Below, in pieces: positions 46,973 through 56,164 of a stretch of 64,000 bases of DNA (position 1 is its first letter; the number at the start of each line of letters is the position of its first letter). The notes under the pieces are model-generated. The model saw nothing but the letters and a program-made list of their open reading frames with translations, made no database searches and was not told the DNA's origin. The translations under genes and the position numbers were made by a program. Source of the DNA: Hyaloperonospora brassicae (lineage: Eukaryota; Oomycota; Peronosporomycetes; Peronosporales; Peronosporaceae); NCBI GenBank assembly GCA_947650285.1, contig CANTFL010000174.1, positions 744,001-808,000 on the forward strand. Reading direction: 5' to 3'.

Positions 46973-48400
46973 TTAGTGGTGTTGCATGCGTGAGATCTCT
47001 TGCAGCAGCTTCGTCAAGCTGTTCTTCGGCTTCAAGTTAATAAAACTATCAAAGTGAGACCACGAGTACCCGTCCGTGTGTGCAACATCGCTGGAAGTAT
47101 CTACAGGGAACGCATGTCAGGACAAACGGACGCGAAGCAAGCAGAAAAAAGAGCGCCATGTACCTGAGTTCATAGCAAGCTGCACGCGTCCGAGAGCATT
47201 GCACTCATACCACTCCAATTCCTTGCATCGCGACTTGTTGGACAGTCCAATCATAGTGGTCGCCAGCTGCGTCCGCAAAGCAGGGGACTGAAGAGCTTGC
47301 GAAAATCTCACGCGGGTCTGACGCGTGAGATCGGCCAGACCGGCCAGAATGCGCTGAAGTGCGTTTACTTGCTGGTCCGTGCAAAGGTACAGCATCTCAA
47401 TCAGACGCACTACTGCTAGACACGTTTGCTCGCCTTCCTGCTGAAGAAACGAGTTGTCCACTCCGTTCCCGGCGTCGTCCTTGTTCTTGACTTCTTTGCC
47501 TTCATCGTCATACACACGTTTCCAGAGCTGCAGTCCCCAGCCGATGGCAAGGAAAATCAGCTTGTTGTTGCGCGGTTTGGCTGACTTGGCACGTGATCTC
47601 GCACGTGCTTTCGCTGAGCTTGACGCAGTTTCGCTATCGCCTTGCAACAGAAGAAACAACCGCGTGCGGTGCACCCAGTTTGTCCCTTCCACGCGTGTAT
47701 ACCGCGAGCGGCACGCATGCACGTCCTGTTGAAAACAGTAAATGTAAAACTGCACGACCAACAGGTTGCGACGCCAGCTCTCGTCCTTCTTGGGCTTCCC
47801 ATCTTCTCCAACGCGTCCATTTCCGCTGACCTCCTGGAGTGCTGTCGCCAAGGGCCCCCACTGGTTCGGAAACGTCGCTGCACAGCTGCACGCCGACGCC
47901 TTGTCAAACACAAACACGAGCGCAGCATAGATTGCGACTGCGTCATTGTACGCGACAGCTTCGTGGCTCTGAATGCGGTCAATGAGCTCCGTGTAGAGCA
48001 AGTCCGACGGATACTCCTTGCCAAGCACCACAATACTCCGAAGTGTAGCAATGGCCACTCCAGGATCGTTTGTACTCAGGGACGTGACCATGTCAAACAC
48101 CAGCGACGCATTCATCGACGACTCGACTGCCGATGACGGTGTAAAAGGCTTCAGTCCGTCCGACTGGCTCACAGACGGCGTACTCCGCGCAGGAGAAGAA
48201 GCTCCCGATACGGTACGACGCTTCGACGGTCGCTCTGGTCGGTTCTCAGGCGTCGAGAAACTAGAGTCAGGGACCGGTCGACTGCATCGTTTGACTTCGT
48301 TCCGCGAGAGTGACGCCTGGGCACTGGACAGACACACCTTCTTCGAGGCGCTCGACGTGGCTGTCGAGCTCACGGCACTCAGTATCTCCTCCAGCTTCAC
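46973..48400 (-). CDS. Unknown conserved-looking protein, two exons
   Basis: Exons 48400-47164 and 47100-46973, joined across a 63-bp intron with phase agreement, give 454 residues. The N-terminal 110 residues are Ser-rich with a basic patch (RPERPSKRR) that could be a nuclear signal. The rest is helical and Leu/Ala-rich, with a basic linker of Arg/Ser/Lys near residue 270 and the tail SWSHFDSFINLKPKNSLTK. I do not recognise the family. The coding sense is supported by the long open frame, the spliced tail and GC-rich third positions. It diverges from the capping-enzyme-like gene across 474 bases. Confidence 0.75.
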
Positions 48401-48874
48401 GTCAGTCTCACTGTCACTGTCACTCGAGACACTACTGAGACCACTGGACGCAGCACGACGAGAAGTCGTACTGCAACTGGACTCGCACTCGTCTGTCGGG
48501 CCTATTCAGTACCAGTTCAGACAAGAAAACGACACAGGTGGGTACACAACGAGAGCGGCGTATCCAACCCACGCCCACCAGCGCAGCCAGCAACAGCGCT
48601 GCACGAGGTCGTAGATACAGTGTCTGGCAACGCACCGCCACGTGCAGTCGCAGCAGCAGCTGCTGCTGCTCTTGTCGCGCCGTCTGCCGTCGCGCGCGCC
48701 CTCGTCGGCGCTTCGAGCGACGCCATTGGTCCGAATCTCTTCGGTCAGAGTGGACGCTTTTTCCATCTGATCCTGACACACCCAGTCCACCCCCTTTTGG
48801 GAATCATGTAAAATACCGTAAACTACGCAGGCCGCGCGTGCGGGGAGCGGTAAATTACAAAAGCGACGACCACA
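48401..48874. other. Divergent promoter region with CAG/CTG run
   Basis: A 474-bp gap between two divergently transcribed genes. It contains a short CAG/CTG-rich stretch at about 48648-48672 and otherwise nothing recognisable. It presumably holds both promoters. Confidence 0.5.
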
Positions 48875-51094
48875 ATGGCCGCAGTCGCCGGCACGCAGAC
48901 GATCGCTGGCGTGCCCGTCGAGCTCGGCCAGGCGGTCCACGTGGCCACGAAGAAGCAGCTGCAGCGCCAGATCAACGCGATCGTGGGCTGGAACGAGCTG
49001 GACCGCGCGCCCATGACCGTGGCCCAGACAATGCTCCGCGGGAACGAGCACCAGGTGGGCGAGCACCCGTACTTTGTGTGCGAAAAGTCCGTCGGCATTC
49101 GGTACCTCGTGCTGCTCGTGCAAGGCCATTGCTACCTCATTTCCCAGAATTATGACTTTCGAGAGGTGACGCTCTTCTGCCCCGTGCGGCCCGACCGGCT
49201 GCAGCCCGGTGTGGACCGCAATACAGTCGTTCCGCATCAGTGGACCATCTTGGACGGGCTCTTGGTGTGTGACAAAGACAGCACCAAGTCGGTGCTCACG
49301 CTGCTGCTGTACGACATCTTGGCGCTCAATGGCAGTCCCGTGATGACGTCGAAGCTACAGGACCGACTCAAGCTGATCCAGAACGACGTCGTAGGGCCGC
49401 GCAAGCAGCTGTCGGTGCCCAAGGGACACCCACCTGACATGTTTCAGCTCGTGCTACAGTCCATGTACCCAATCGATCGCGTTGGCCATGTGATTCGTAG
49501 CATCCTGCCACGAGTCTCGCAGACGAGACAGAATGCAGGATTGGTGTTTACGCCAGTGCTATTGCCGTATACGCCTGGGTATTCGAAAGGATTGTTTCAC
49601 TGGACGCCCACAGCAGTGCTGTTTGCAGACTTTCAGCTGGGTGTAGAGTGGCGGGGCCGTCCGCCAAAGCCGGGGTTCAAGTTGGTGATCCATGACAAGC
49701 GCACGCAAGTCTTTCAAGACTGGATCACGTTCACACCCGGTACGCGGTGTAAGGATCGGCTACTTGTACGGCTCGCATGATACTGAGACGAAAGATTGTG
49801 TCTGTATTTGTGTGTGTGTGTGTGATTGTCATTAGAGGACTTTGAAGCGTTTCGACAAGACAAAAAGGCGTCTTCGCGTATTGTCGAGTGTGTATACGAT
49901 CCAGAATGGCTCACGTACATCCCATCGCATGACAAAAGCACGTGGGACGTAGGTAGCACCGAGTTTAACGCTACTGAGCGTGGCGTTGGATGGAGAAAGG
50001 GTATGCAAAGCTACGTTTCTGTGTCTCGTTGCTAGTGTCTCATGACCTTGTGTCGATGTGCTGCATGTACAGGTGGCTGGAAGTTTGTCCGATGTCGTCC
50101 CGATCGTAGTATGCCGCTCGAGCGTAATCATCTCACCATGATCGAAGAAGCTGTCGGCGAAGACATCAAGCTTGACGAGATTGAGCAATTCTTTCCAGAC
50201 GATCTGTCGAAAAAGTCAATGTCGGGTGCGCAAAAAAGTCGGAGTGACACCACTTCAACACCAGATGTACGAGCTTGTTGTGCCATCCGTGACGGTTGCA
50301 AGCGTCCATCTGACAAACAGGCTTAACGAACGGTGATCCTTGTCTTCGTTGCAGGACTTGACTCCCCCGAGCAAGAAAAAGCGTAGCAGCAGTGGAGCAA
50401 GTGGAAGTCAGTCACCTGGTACTGGTGTGTGCTACGACTTCCAGAACAAGGGCATGTGTCAGCGTGGCCGGTTCTGCCACTTTTCGCACTGTGCCTGCAA
50501 TTCCACGTGCTCGTGCACGCCGACCAAGAACACTTATGGTACCGTTGTTGTCAGAGCAATGTGTACGGAGCGCAAGTGCTAACGTCCTCCTGCCGTGTTC
50601 GTGCATAGGTCAACGACCGTCGTACAGAAGAAACGACTACGATGCTCCGCCATCTCCTGAAGCCTCACCGTCGTCAATCGCCGATGCGTCCGCGGTGCCA
50701 GACATCTCACCTTTGTTGCGGCATACAAACTGCGATTCCGGCCTGAAGACTGAGGGTACCGCAGGAGAGGAAGGGGAAGCTGGTGAGCTTACCGACAATA
50801 GTACGTCAATTGCGTCCGCCTGCTGCATTGACAATGCCATCCATCTGGTGCATTACTAACGTCATGTTTTCCTTTTTTGCCGCAGATAACACGCACGTCA
50901 ACAGTGTGTTTGCGCCTCTTGTAACGTTTGATAAGGAGACGATTGCTGCTAAGCGCGCGCAGTTGGCAGCACTTGGCAATCGCCGTATCTGGGCGAGTCT
51001 AGGAATCGAAGACAAGCCGCAACGTGCGCGCCCGTGTGGACTGATTGTATCCAAGTCTGGCGATGTGACGTATGTCCGTCCATCGGAGAAGTGA
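48875..51094 (+). CDS. mRNA guanylyltransferase-like protein with CCCH zinc finger
   Basis: Six exons (48875-49739, 49836-50000, 50073-50266, 50355-50538, 50609-50800, 50886-51094) with consistent phases encode 602 residues. Residues 1-370 follow the capping-enzyme guanylyltransferase fold, but the nucleotidyl-transfer motifs are altered. Motif I reads K71-SVG instead of KxDG; motif III DGL instead of DGE; motif IV NAGLVFTP instead of DGLIF; motif V LFHWTP instead of LLKWKP; motif VI RPDR instead of RxDK. Motif IIIa (LLYDILALNG) is normal. A C-X8-C-X5-C-X3-H zinc finger (CYDFQNKGMC...CHFSH) follows near residue 433, then a Cys-rich patch and an acidic Ser/Pro tail. Intact splice sites and frame argue against a pseudogene. 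It is probably an RNA-binding pseudoenzyme; that function is inference. It converges with NF-YA. Confidence 0.85.
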
Positions 51095-51265
51095 GGTACT
51101 GCTACTGTTTGTGACGAGGCAACATGTGCAAGTTTCGTTATCACTACTCCCGTCACAGAATACAAAGAAAAGTGGCCGTACGGCCATCTGAAACTGGCGC
51201 GTCGTCGTTGTTGCAAGTGCTCGTGGCAGCACTGCAAGCGCACAACACCCGGAGTGGCAGCTCTG

Positions 51266-52231
51266 CTACTGCTGCTTAGGCGCGGCCTTCCTTGGCAGGT
51301 CTTCAAACGCTACTGTGCCATCCTTCAAGCCTTGAATCTCGTCTTTCGTGAGAAAGCGGCCCCCGGGTCCACGTAGCCGCCGCATAGCGTGCTTGTGGCG
51401 AGAGTCATGGAGGTACGCTTTGCGCTGACGAGGGTTGCCCAACTTGGCCTCGAGCTTGGCCCGTTGCTGCCGACGGATCATGATCCGATGGTACTGCTTG
51501 GCGTTGACGTACACTGGCTCCTCCTCTGTAACTTCAGCCGAGTTGGGCGTCGTTGGCCGCGGGAACATCGACTGGGACAGCTGCAGGGCATCCAATCGAA
51601 GTGTCAGTTGGCCTCACGGATGCAACAGTAGGGTGCAGCACAACGGCAGCACTTGTTTCGGACACTCAGTTTACCATGTAAGGCTGCATCATGGCGCTGG
51701 AATTGTACATGGCCCGTAGCTGCTCACTGTTTGTTTGTTGCTACGTGGAGCAGAAGAAGAACACGTAAACATCCACGAAACGTCAGCCCACACCGCAACT
51801 CTTCGACTTTGAGACAAGGTCCACTTTGTACCATCTGAGGTGAAGTAACAGCAACAATAATCGATGAAGTAACCACAAAAAGCACTGGGTCAGAATTGCA
51901 CGCACGACTTCCTGCACGAGCGAGAACAGAGCAACGCGCTTACGAGCTGCTGGATGTACTGCTGCTGTTGCTGCTGGAAGAGCGCCAGCTGCGCCTGGAG
52001 GTCAGCCTGGGAGGCATCGACGCCAGCGCTTACACCGGCGGCGCTGGTGGCGGTGTCCGAGTCGGTGAAGATCAACTTGGAGTCGGTGCCGGTGCTCGTC
52101 GTGTCCTCCATGCTGCTGCTGCTACTTTTGGAGGAAGCGGTTGTGTGTACCACACTGCAGCGCGTGGGCACTTTGTCGACATTGTGCTGCTCAGCTCCAC
52201 GTCGAGACGTCCGTCCAAATTTTGTGGACAC
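51266..52231 (-). CDS. NFYA: Nuclear transcription factor Y subunit alpha
   Basis: CCAAT-box-binding subunit that joins the NF-YB/NF-YC histone-fold dimer. Exons 52231-51944, 51719-51675 and 51580-51266 agree in phase and give 215 residues; an internal Met at 52111 would give 175. The diagnostic subunit-association helix YVNAKQYHRIMIRRQQRAK and the DNA-binding segment HKHAMRRLRGPGGRF are both complete. Upstream is a Gln-rich stretch (LALFQQQQQQYIQQL), as in other NF-YA activation regions, though short. The first-exon start is uncertain because the frame is open in both cases. The gene is in tandem with RRP46 upstream and converges with the guanylyltransferase-like gene at 171 bases. Confidence 0.92.
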
Positions 52232-52972
52232 TCTGGTCGGACAATGTGCGTGTAGACGGTACCAGTGCTCTGGTAAAAAAGCAAAAAAAAACGCGAAAGC
52301 GAAAAAAGCAACGGGACTATATCGATCAGATTCGACAATTGTTGCGATTTGAGACGCGTTTTGTCCGTCGACAATGCGCTTGTGTCACCTTCGTGTCACC
52401 TCGCACTTGTCCCGCGTGCTGTGTCAGTACTTGCGGACACACAACGTAATCAGATATGCGATTGGTGGACCCAATGGTCGATCAGTGAGCGCGGCATGCG
52501 TGGCGGGGTCCAGATTTTGATACAATTGATAGCGCTCTATTCGCCAGAGGTGTGGAACGTCTGTGTGTATGGCAATGTATGGCAATCGACAGCTGTGTTA
52601 TCGCATAGCGAACGCATTCCGGACAACCCATGCAAGAATTGACTCATGAGACCGTGAAGTTCCAGTAAATGATCCACTAAGTCCTGAAGGTGTGTTGCTC
52701 GTATTTACAGCTACATGTGCTGTCGATGTGCTGGGCGTAGACAAGTCCGGAGGTTTGCTGACGACACGGTCCGGTACGGCTGATCTCCAGCGGCAGCGCG
52801 TTACGTAGTGGAACACACGAATACAGCGCACCCGACACCTTGTCACGAGTGGCTCACTTTTAGGTGTCGGTTACGACAGACCGATTGACATCGTCAACAG
52901 TATCTTTGAACCAGGCCGCAGCCAGCTCACGAAGACCAACTGTGAACGATCCTGTATTTCTTCCAGCGTTGA
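52232..52972. other. Intergenic gap between RRP46 and NF-YA
   Basis: About 740 bases downstream of RRP46 and upstream of NF-YA, both minus strand. Only short open frames are present; an A-rich run occurs near 52276-52310. It presumably contains the NF-YA promoter. Confidence 0.45.
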
Positions 52973-54204
52973 TTACTGACTGGTGGGCTCGATGGGGTGC
53001 TTCTTCTCTTGGACGATGCGGAAGAAGGCGGCTACACTCTCGGATGCCCTACACATAACGATCATTTGTCAACTGACTACGTATCATCACAAATGACAAG
53101 ACTTGCTCACCGCTGGCACGCCTCTGAGCATGCGAAGTACTGCTCTTCTGATAACAAGCCTGATGCAAGCAGAACAAGTCAGGTCGTGTGCACTGTCGAT
53201 CCGATTCTGCACAAACATCGCGCTGCACCAACCACTAGTGATGCACGTCAGGACACCGTCGCTTGTGCTGGACCGCGCAGTGGTTACCCAGGCCACAGCT
53301 TCCTGCAGACATTCCAAAGACAAGCAAACAAGCGCAATCAGCGGGGGTCGCGTTTCCAGTCGCTCTGGTACACGAACAAAACATCAGTGCCGCAGTACCT
53401 CTTCTTCTACCAATGACGGGTCCAAGTTCAGACATCCGTCGACAGCAATCCCACACGATGACGCCGTAATGACCGATACCATTGGGATTCCTGCATCAAT
53501 CAGGGCCAAACACACTGCGTTGATCGCAACTGCAAGAACGTGTAGGCATAAACGACACAACACAGTTGCCAGTGTACGGTTAAGGACAACCAGCTGACGC
53601 AGCACACGGCACGTATACATCGACACCCGTGCACGAGTGCAACATCACACTCTAATCGTCAAGAGCAGCAAGCGACACAAGTCGGGGAAAGGATATCGAG
53701 CCATTGTCCTGGAGAACTTGCACCACAATGCTAATGACGGCACGAGGGAACCTCTCGGTAAGCACGACGGGCGTAAACGTCTCGCGAATGATCTGCTCGT
53801 ACTCCTTCTCCTTTGACGCTACAACAGCAGCAACAGCAGCAGCAACAGCAGCAGCAACAGCAGCAACAGCCATACCACCAATACCACAGCCATATGAGCA
53901 CCTGCCACCACATGCACTGACTTCAACCGGCGGCAACACACTATCGTGTACACGTACTCAACACGCCCTTCGCGAGCTTGAAACACACGTCGACCGTCGC
54001 GCGATCGCTCTTTTCGCTGCGCCAATTGCGGGCCTGTCCAGGGCCGTAGACGGCGGCCAACACAGTGCTGCTGCCGTGCGACATGCGCGCAGATCCGTCC
54101 GCACGGAAGAGCGCGCCTTGCTCCGACGCGAGTGGCCGCAGGTCGTTGCCGTTGCGGCCGTCCTGGCGCCTCGCGGTCGTCGTCGTCGTCGCCGTGGTCG
54201 CCAT
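52973..54204 (-). CDS. EXOSC5: Exosome core subunit RRP46/EXOSC5
   Basis: RNase PH-like ring subunit of the RNA exosome, which processes and degrades RNA in nucleus and cytoplasm. Six exons (54204-53958, 53818-53697, 53539-53399, 53302-53233, 53159-53111, 53048-52973) agree in phase and give 234 residues, close to human EXOSC5 (235). Matches in order: LRPLASEQG, RADGSARMSHGSSTVLAAVYGP, the helix ending IIRETFTPVV, ISIVVQVLQDNGS, AINAVCLALIDAGIPM and the C-terminal helix SVAAFFRIVQ. The family is catalytically inactive in most eukaryotes. Intron 2 (53696-53540) has AT-AC ends and U12-type signals; intron 1 carries a CTG repeat. The ATG at 54204 opens a Thr-rich leader before LRPLASEQ. It is divergent from the SNAP gene. 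Confidence 0.92.
53540..53696 (-). other. U12-type AT-AC intron in RRP46
   Basis: The only splice that preserves the conserved protein (NGS joined to the segment leading to LAVAINAV) starts ATATCCTTT at 53696-53688 and ends AC at 53541-53540. ATATCCTTT is the minor-spliceosome 5' consensus. A TCCTTAAC branch-site match lies at 53586-53579, about 40 bases from the 3' end, somewhat longer than usual. No GT-AG pair fits here in frame. Confidence 0.82.
53821..53871. repeat. CAG/CTG trinucleotide repeat at an intron 3' end
   Basis: A run of about 17 triplets, mostly CAG with CAA interruptions on the plus strand, so TGCTGT-type on the coding strand. It lies in RRP46 intron 1 (53957-53819) directly against the acceptor at 53819. 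Confidence 0.88.
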
Positions 54205-54741
54205 TGGCCGTCGCAAGAGCTGCTCGACGCGGTTGGTCGTGTTGTGGGTGGTACAGTGTACCATCGGCCTGGCACCCCGTTTTTGTGTCGTGTCTCTCGT
54301 CGGATTCCAGCGACGACTGCTGTAAGCCGTGTGGGGCAGTTGACTCGGGACGCCACCAAACCGCTTTTTTTTCACTTGTTGGTGCAGTTTGGTTTGTTGT
54401 GCGTCTGATTCTGACGATGGCGTGGAGAACGTCGACGCCGCCGCCGCCTGCTGCTGCTCCTGCGCCGCACACTCGCGCGCCCATGACCGCCCACAATGCT
54501 CTCTTTCTCATCTGTACGCTACTGCATGCACTACTACGCTCGCGCACGTGATAGCGAAACCAGCAACGATATATATATATACATATATGTCCATCGGCAC
54601 GGCACACGGTTCTAACCTATTGTGTTTTATGCTGCTTTTTTGTTGGTTTTTTGCTTTTTTTGCTGTTTTTTTGCCGTTTTTTGCTGCTTTTTGGATGTGT
54701 TTTGCTGCTTTTTGAATGTGTTTTTTCCACCAGGTTTTGGC
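54205..54741. other. Divergent promoter region, RRP46 and SNAP gene
   Basis: A 537-bp gap with a (TA)n run at about 54569-54591 and a T-rich stretch with repeated TTTTTTGCTG-like units at about 54630-54733 ending CCACCAG. The T-rich tract resembles an intron 3' end, so an upstream non-coding exon of the SNAP gene is possible. Confidence 0.5.
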
Positions 54742-56164
54742 ATGTTTCTCATGGCTACACTGTTGCCCGTGCTCATGGCTTCACTGAGCCGTCTATTTGT
54801 CCTCGTGGGTGCCGTGCTCGCCGGTGCGGCCGCCACGAACCCGTCGGACCATTCGTTTGCGCTGTGGATCAACCAGCAGAACGAACCGCGAGACCTCGTG
54901 CCCGATGCGTCGTCTGTTGGCGTCTCCAAGTGGTTCTCGGCCGTGTACCACACGGCCAAAGCACTGATGTGCAACGAGCCATTGACGTGGCGCTTCCACA
55001 ATGCACTCGTGTTTAGTGTCGTCCACGTACCCTCGAGAGAGCGCTGGGCGTTCGGTGTCTTTGGCACGTGGCGCTGGGCAGACGAAGCTGGTGCGTATGT
55101 CACGTCTCTGTGCCATTCGCCATGGGTCATGAAAATCTCGAGAGGTGGTACTGTGTCGAGCATTGAAGAGTACGTGGTACATGGCGCTGGAGGTCGTTAC
55201 GGGTCGAGTGCCGGGTCGAGTGCCGAGGGATTGTTGAGACGACGGAAAGTAGCAATGTCGAGTGGATGTCCGACTGGGTTTGTGAACGATGACGTCGCGA
55301 CGACGTCGCATCAGCAGATTCGAGCGAAAGCGATGCAGTCGAAGATTAAAAAGGATTGGAAAACCGCTGCAGTGTTATTCCTCGAGGCGGCAAAAGTTGC
55401 AGGTGCTTTGCTGGTACGTGCCAACTACGAGCTGGAAGCAGCGTGGTGTGCATTGGAAGAAGCGGCGACGTACCCGAGCGAGCAAAGTGACTTGGTGCGT
55501 AAGATTAAGCAGCTGTGCGACGAGTTGGCTTCAGCTGGGTACTTTGATGAAGCGGCACGTGGACTGTCTGAGCTGGCGCTGCGGTTGAAACGGAAGTTTC
55601 CTACGGAATGCAAAACGACTGAGCTTGCCAAGCAAGTCGCAGCACTGTACGTGCAAGCCAAGAATGTCGCCGAAGCTGGTGGTAGCGTGCACAACGCTGC
55701 TGAAAATGGCGTACGGGCGGCGCAGGTATATGCCGATGCGGGTCTGTGGTCGTTTGCTAGGAAGTGTTTCGAGGTCGTTGGTGACATTCAACGTGAGAAT
55801 GAGCAGTACGAGCTTGCCAATGAAGCGTACGGTAATGCTGTTCTCTGTCGTATTGGCCAGCTTGACATGACTGGTGCGGAGAACATGCTCAATCGGTTCA
55901 CCGAGTACATGGGTGACACACACCGATCAAGTGACATGGACTGCTTTTTATCGAGCGTACTAAAAGCTTATCACAAGTGGTCGCGACACATTCTTGAGAC
56001 AGCAGTAGAGCGCTATAGCTCGTCGCACCGGCTGGCACCATGGCAGGTAAGACCCATGTTTCGTATGCATCGAGCTGTTTCGAGTACCTTCGCTAAGTGA
56101 ACGTTTGTAGCGTAAGTGTCTTGTGGACTTGCAGAAAAAGCTGGACAATGCTGATTTGCGGTAA
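54742..56164 (+). CDS. SNAP-family (soluble NSF attachment) protein with N-terminal extension
   Basis: Exons 54742-56046 and 56111-56164 (64-bp intron) give 452 residues. From about residue 185 the helical-repeat SNAP fold is clear: KKDWKTAAVLFLEAAKVAG, YELEAAWCALEEAA, FARKCFEVVGDIQREN, YELANEAYGNAVLC, and the tail LAPWQ...KKLDNADLR, similar to the DLR end of alpha-SNAP, which stimulates NSF to disassemble SNARE complexes. A Met at 55255 would give 281 residues, the usual SNAP length. The preceding 171 residues begin with a hydrophobic stretch resembling a signal peptide or anchor and continue with an unrecognised domain (SVGVSKWFSAVYHTAKALM). Either this is a true fusion or two coding units share one frame. 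SNAPs are cytosolic, so a secreted fusion would be odd. Confidence 0.8.

Noticed and set aside
54622..54741. Phe/Cys-rich N-terminus of the SNAP protein
   Set aside because: It is a translation of a T-rich repeat that looks like an intron end or promoter tract; the Met at 54742 or 55255 is more likely.
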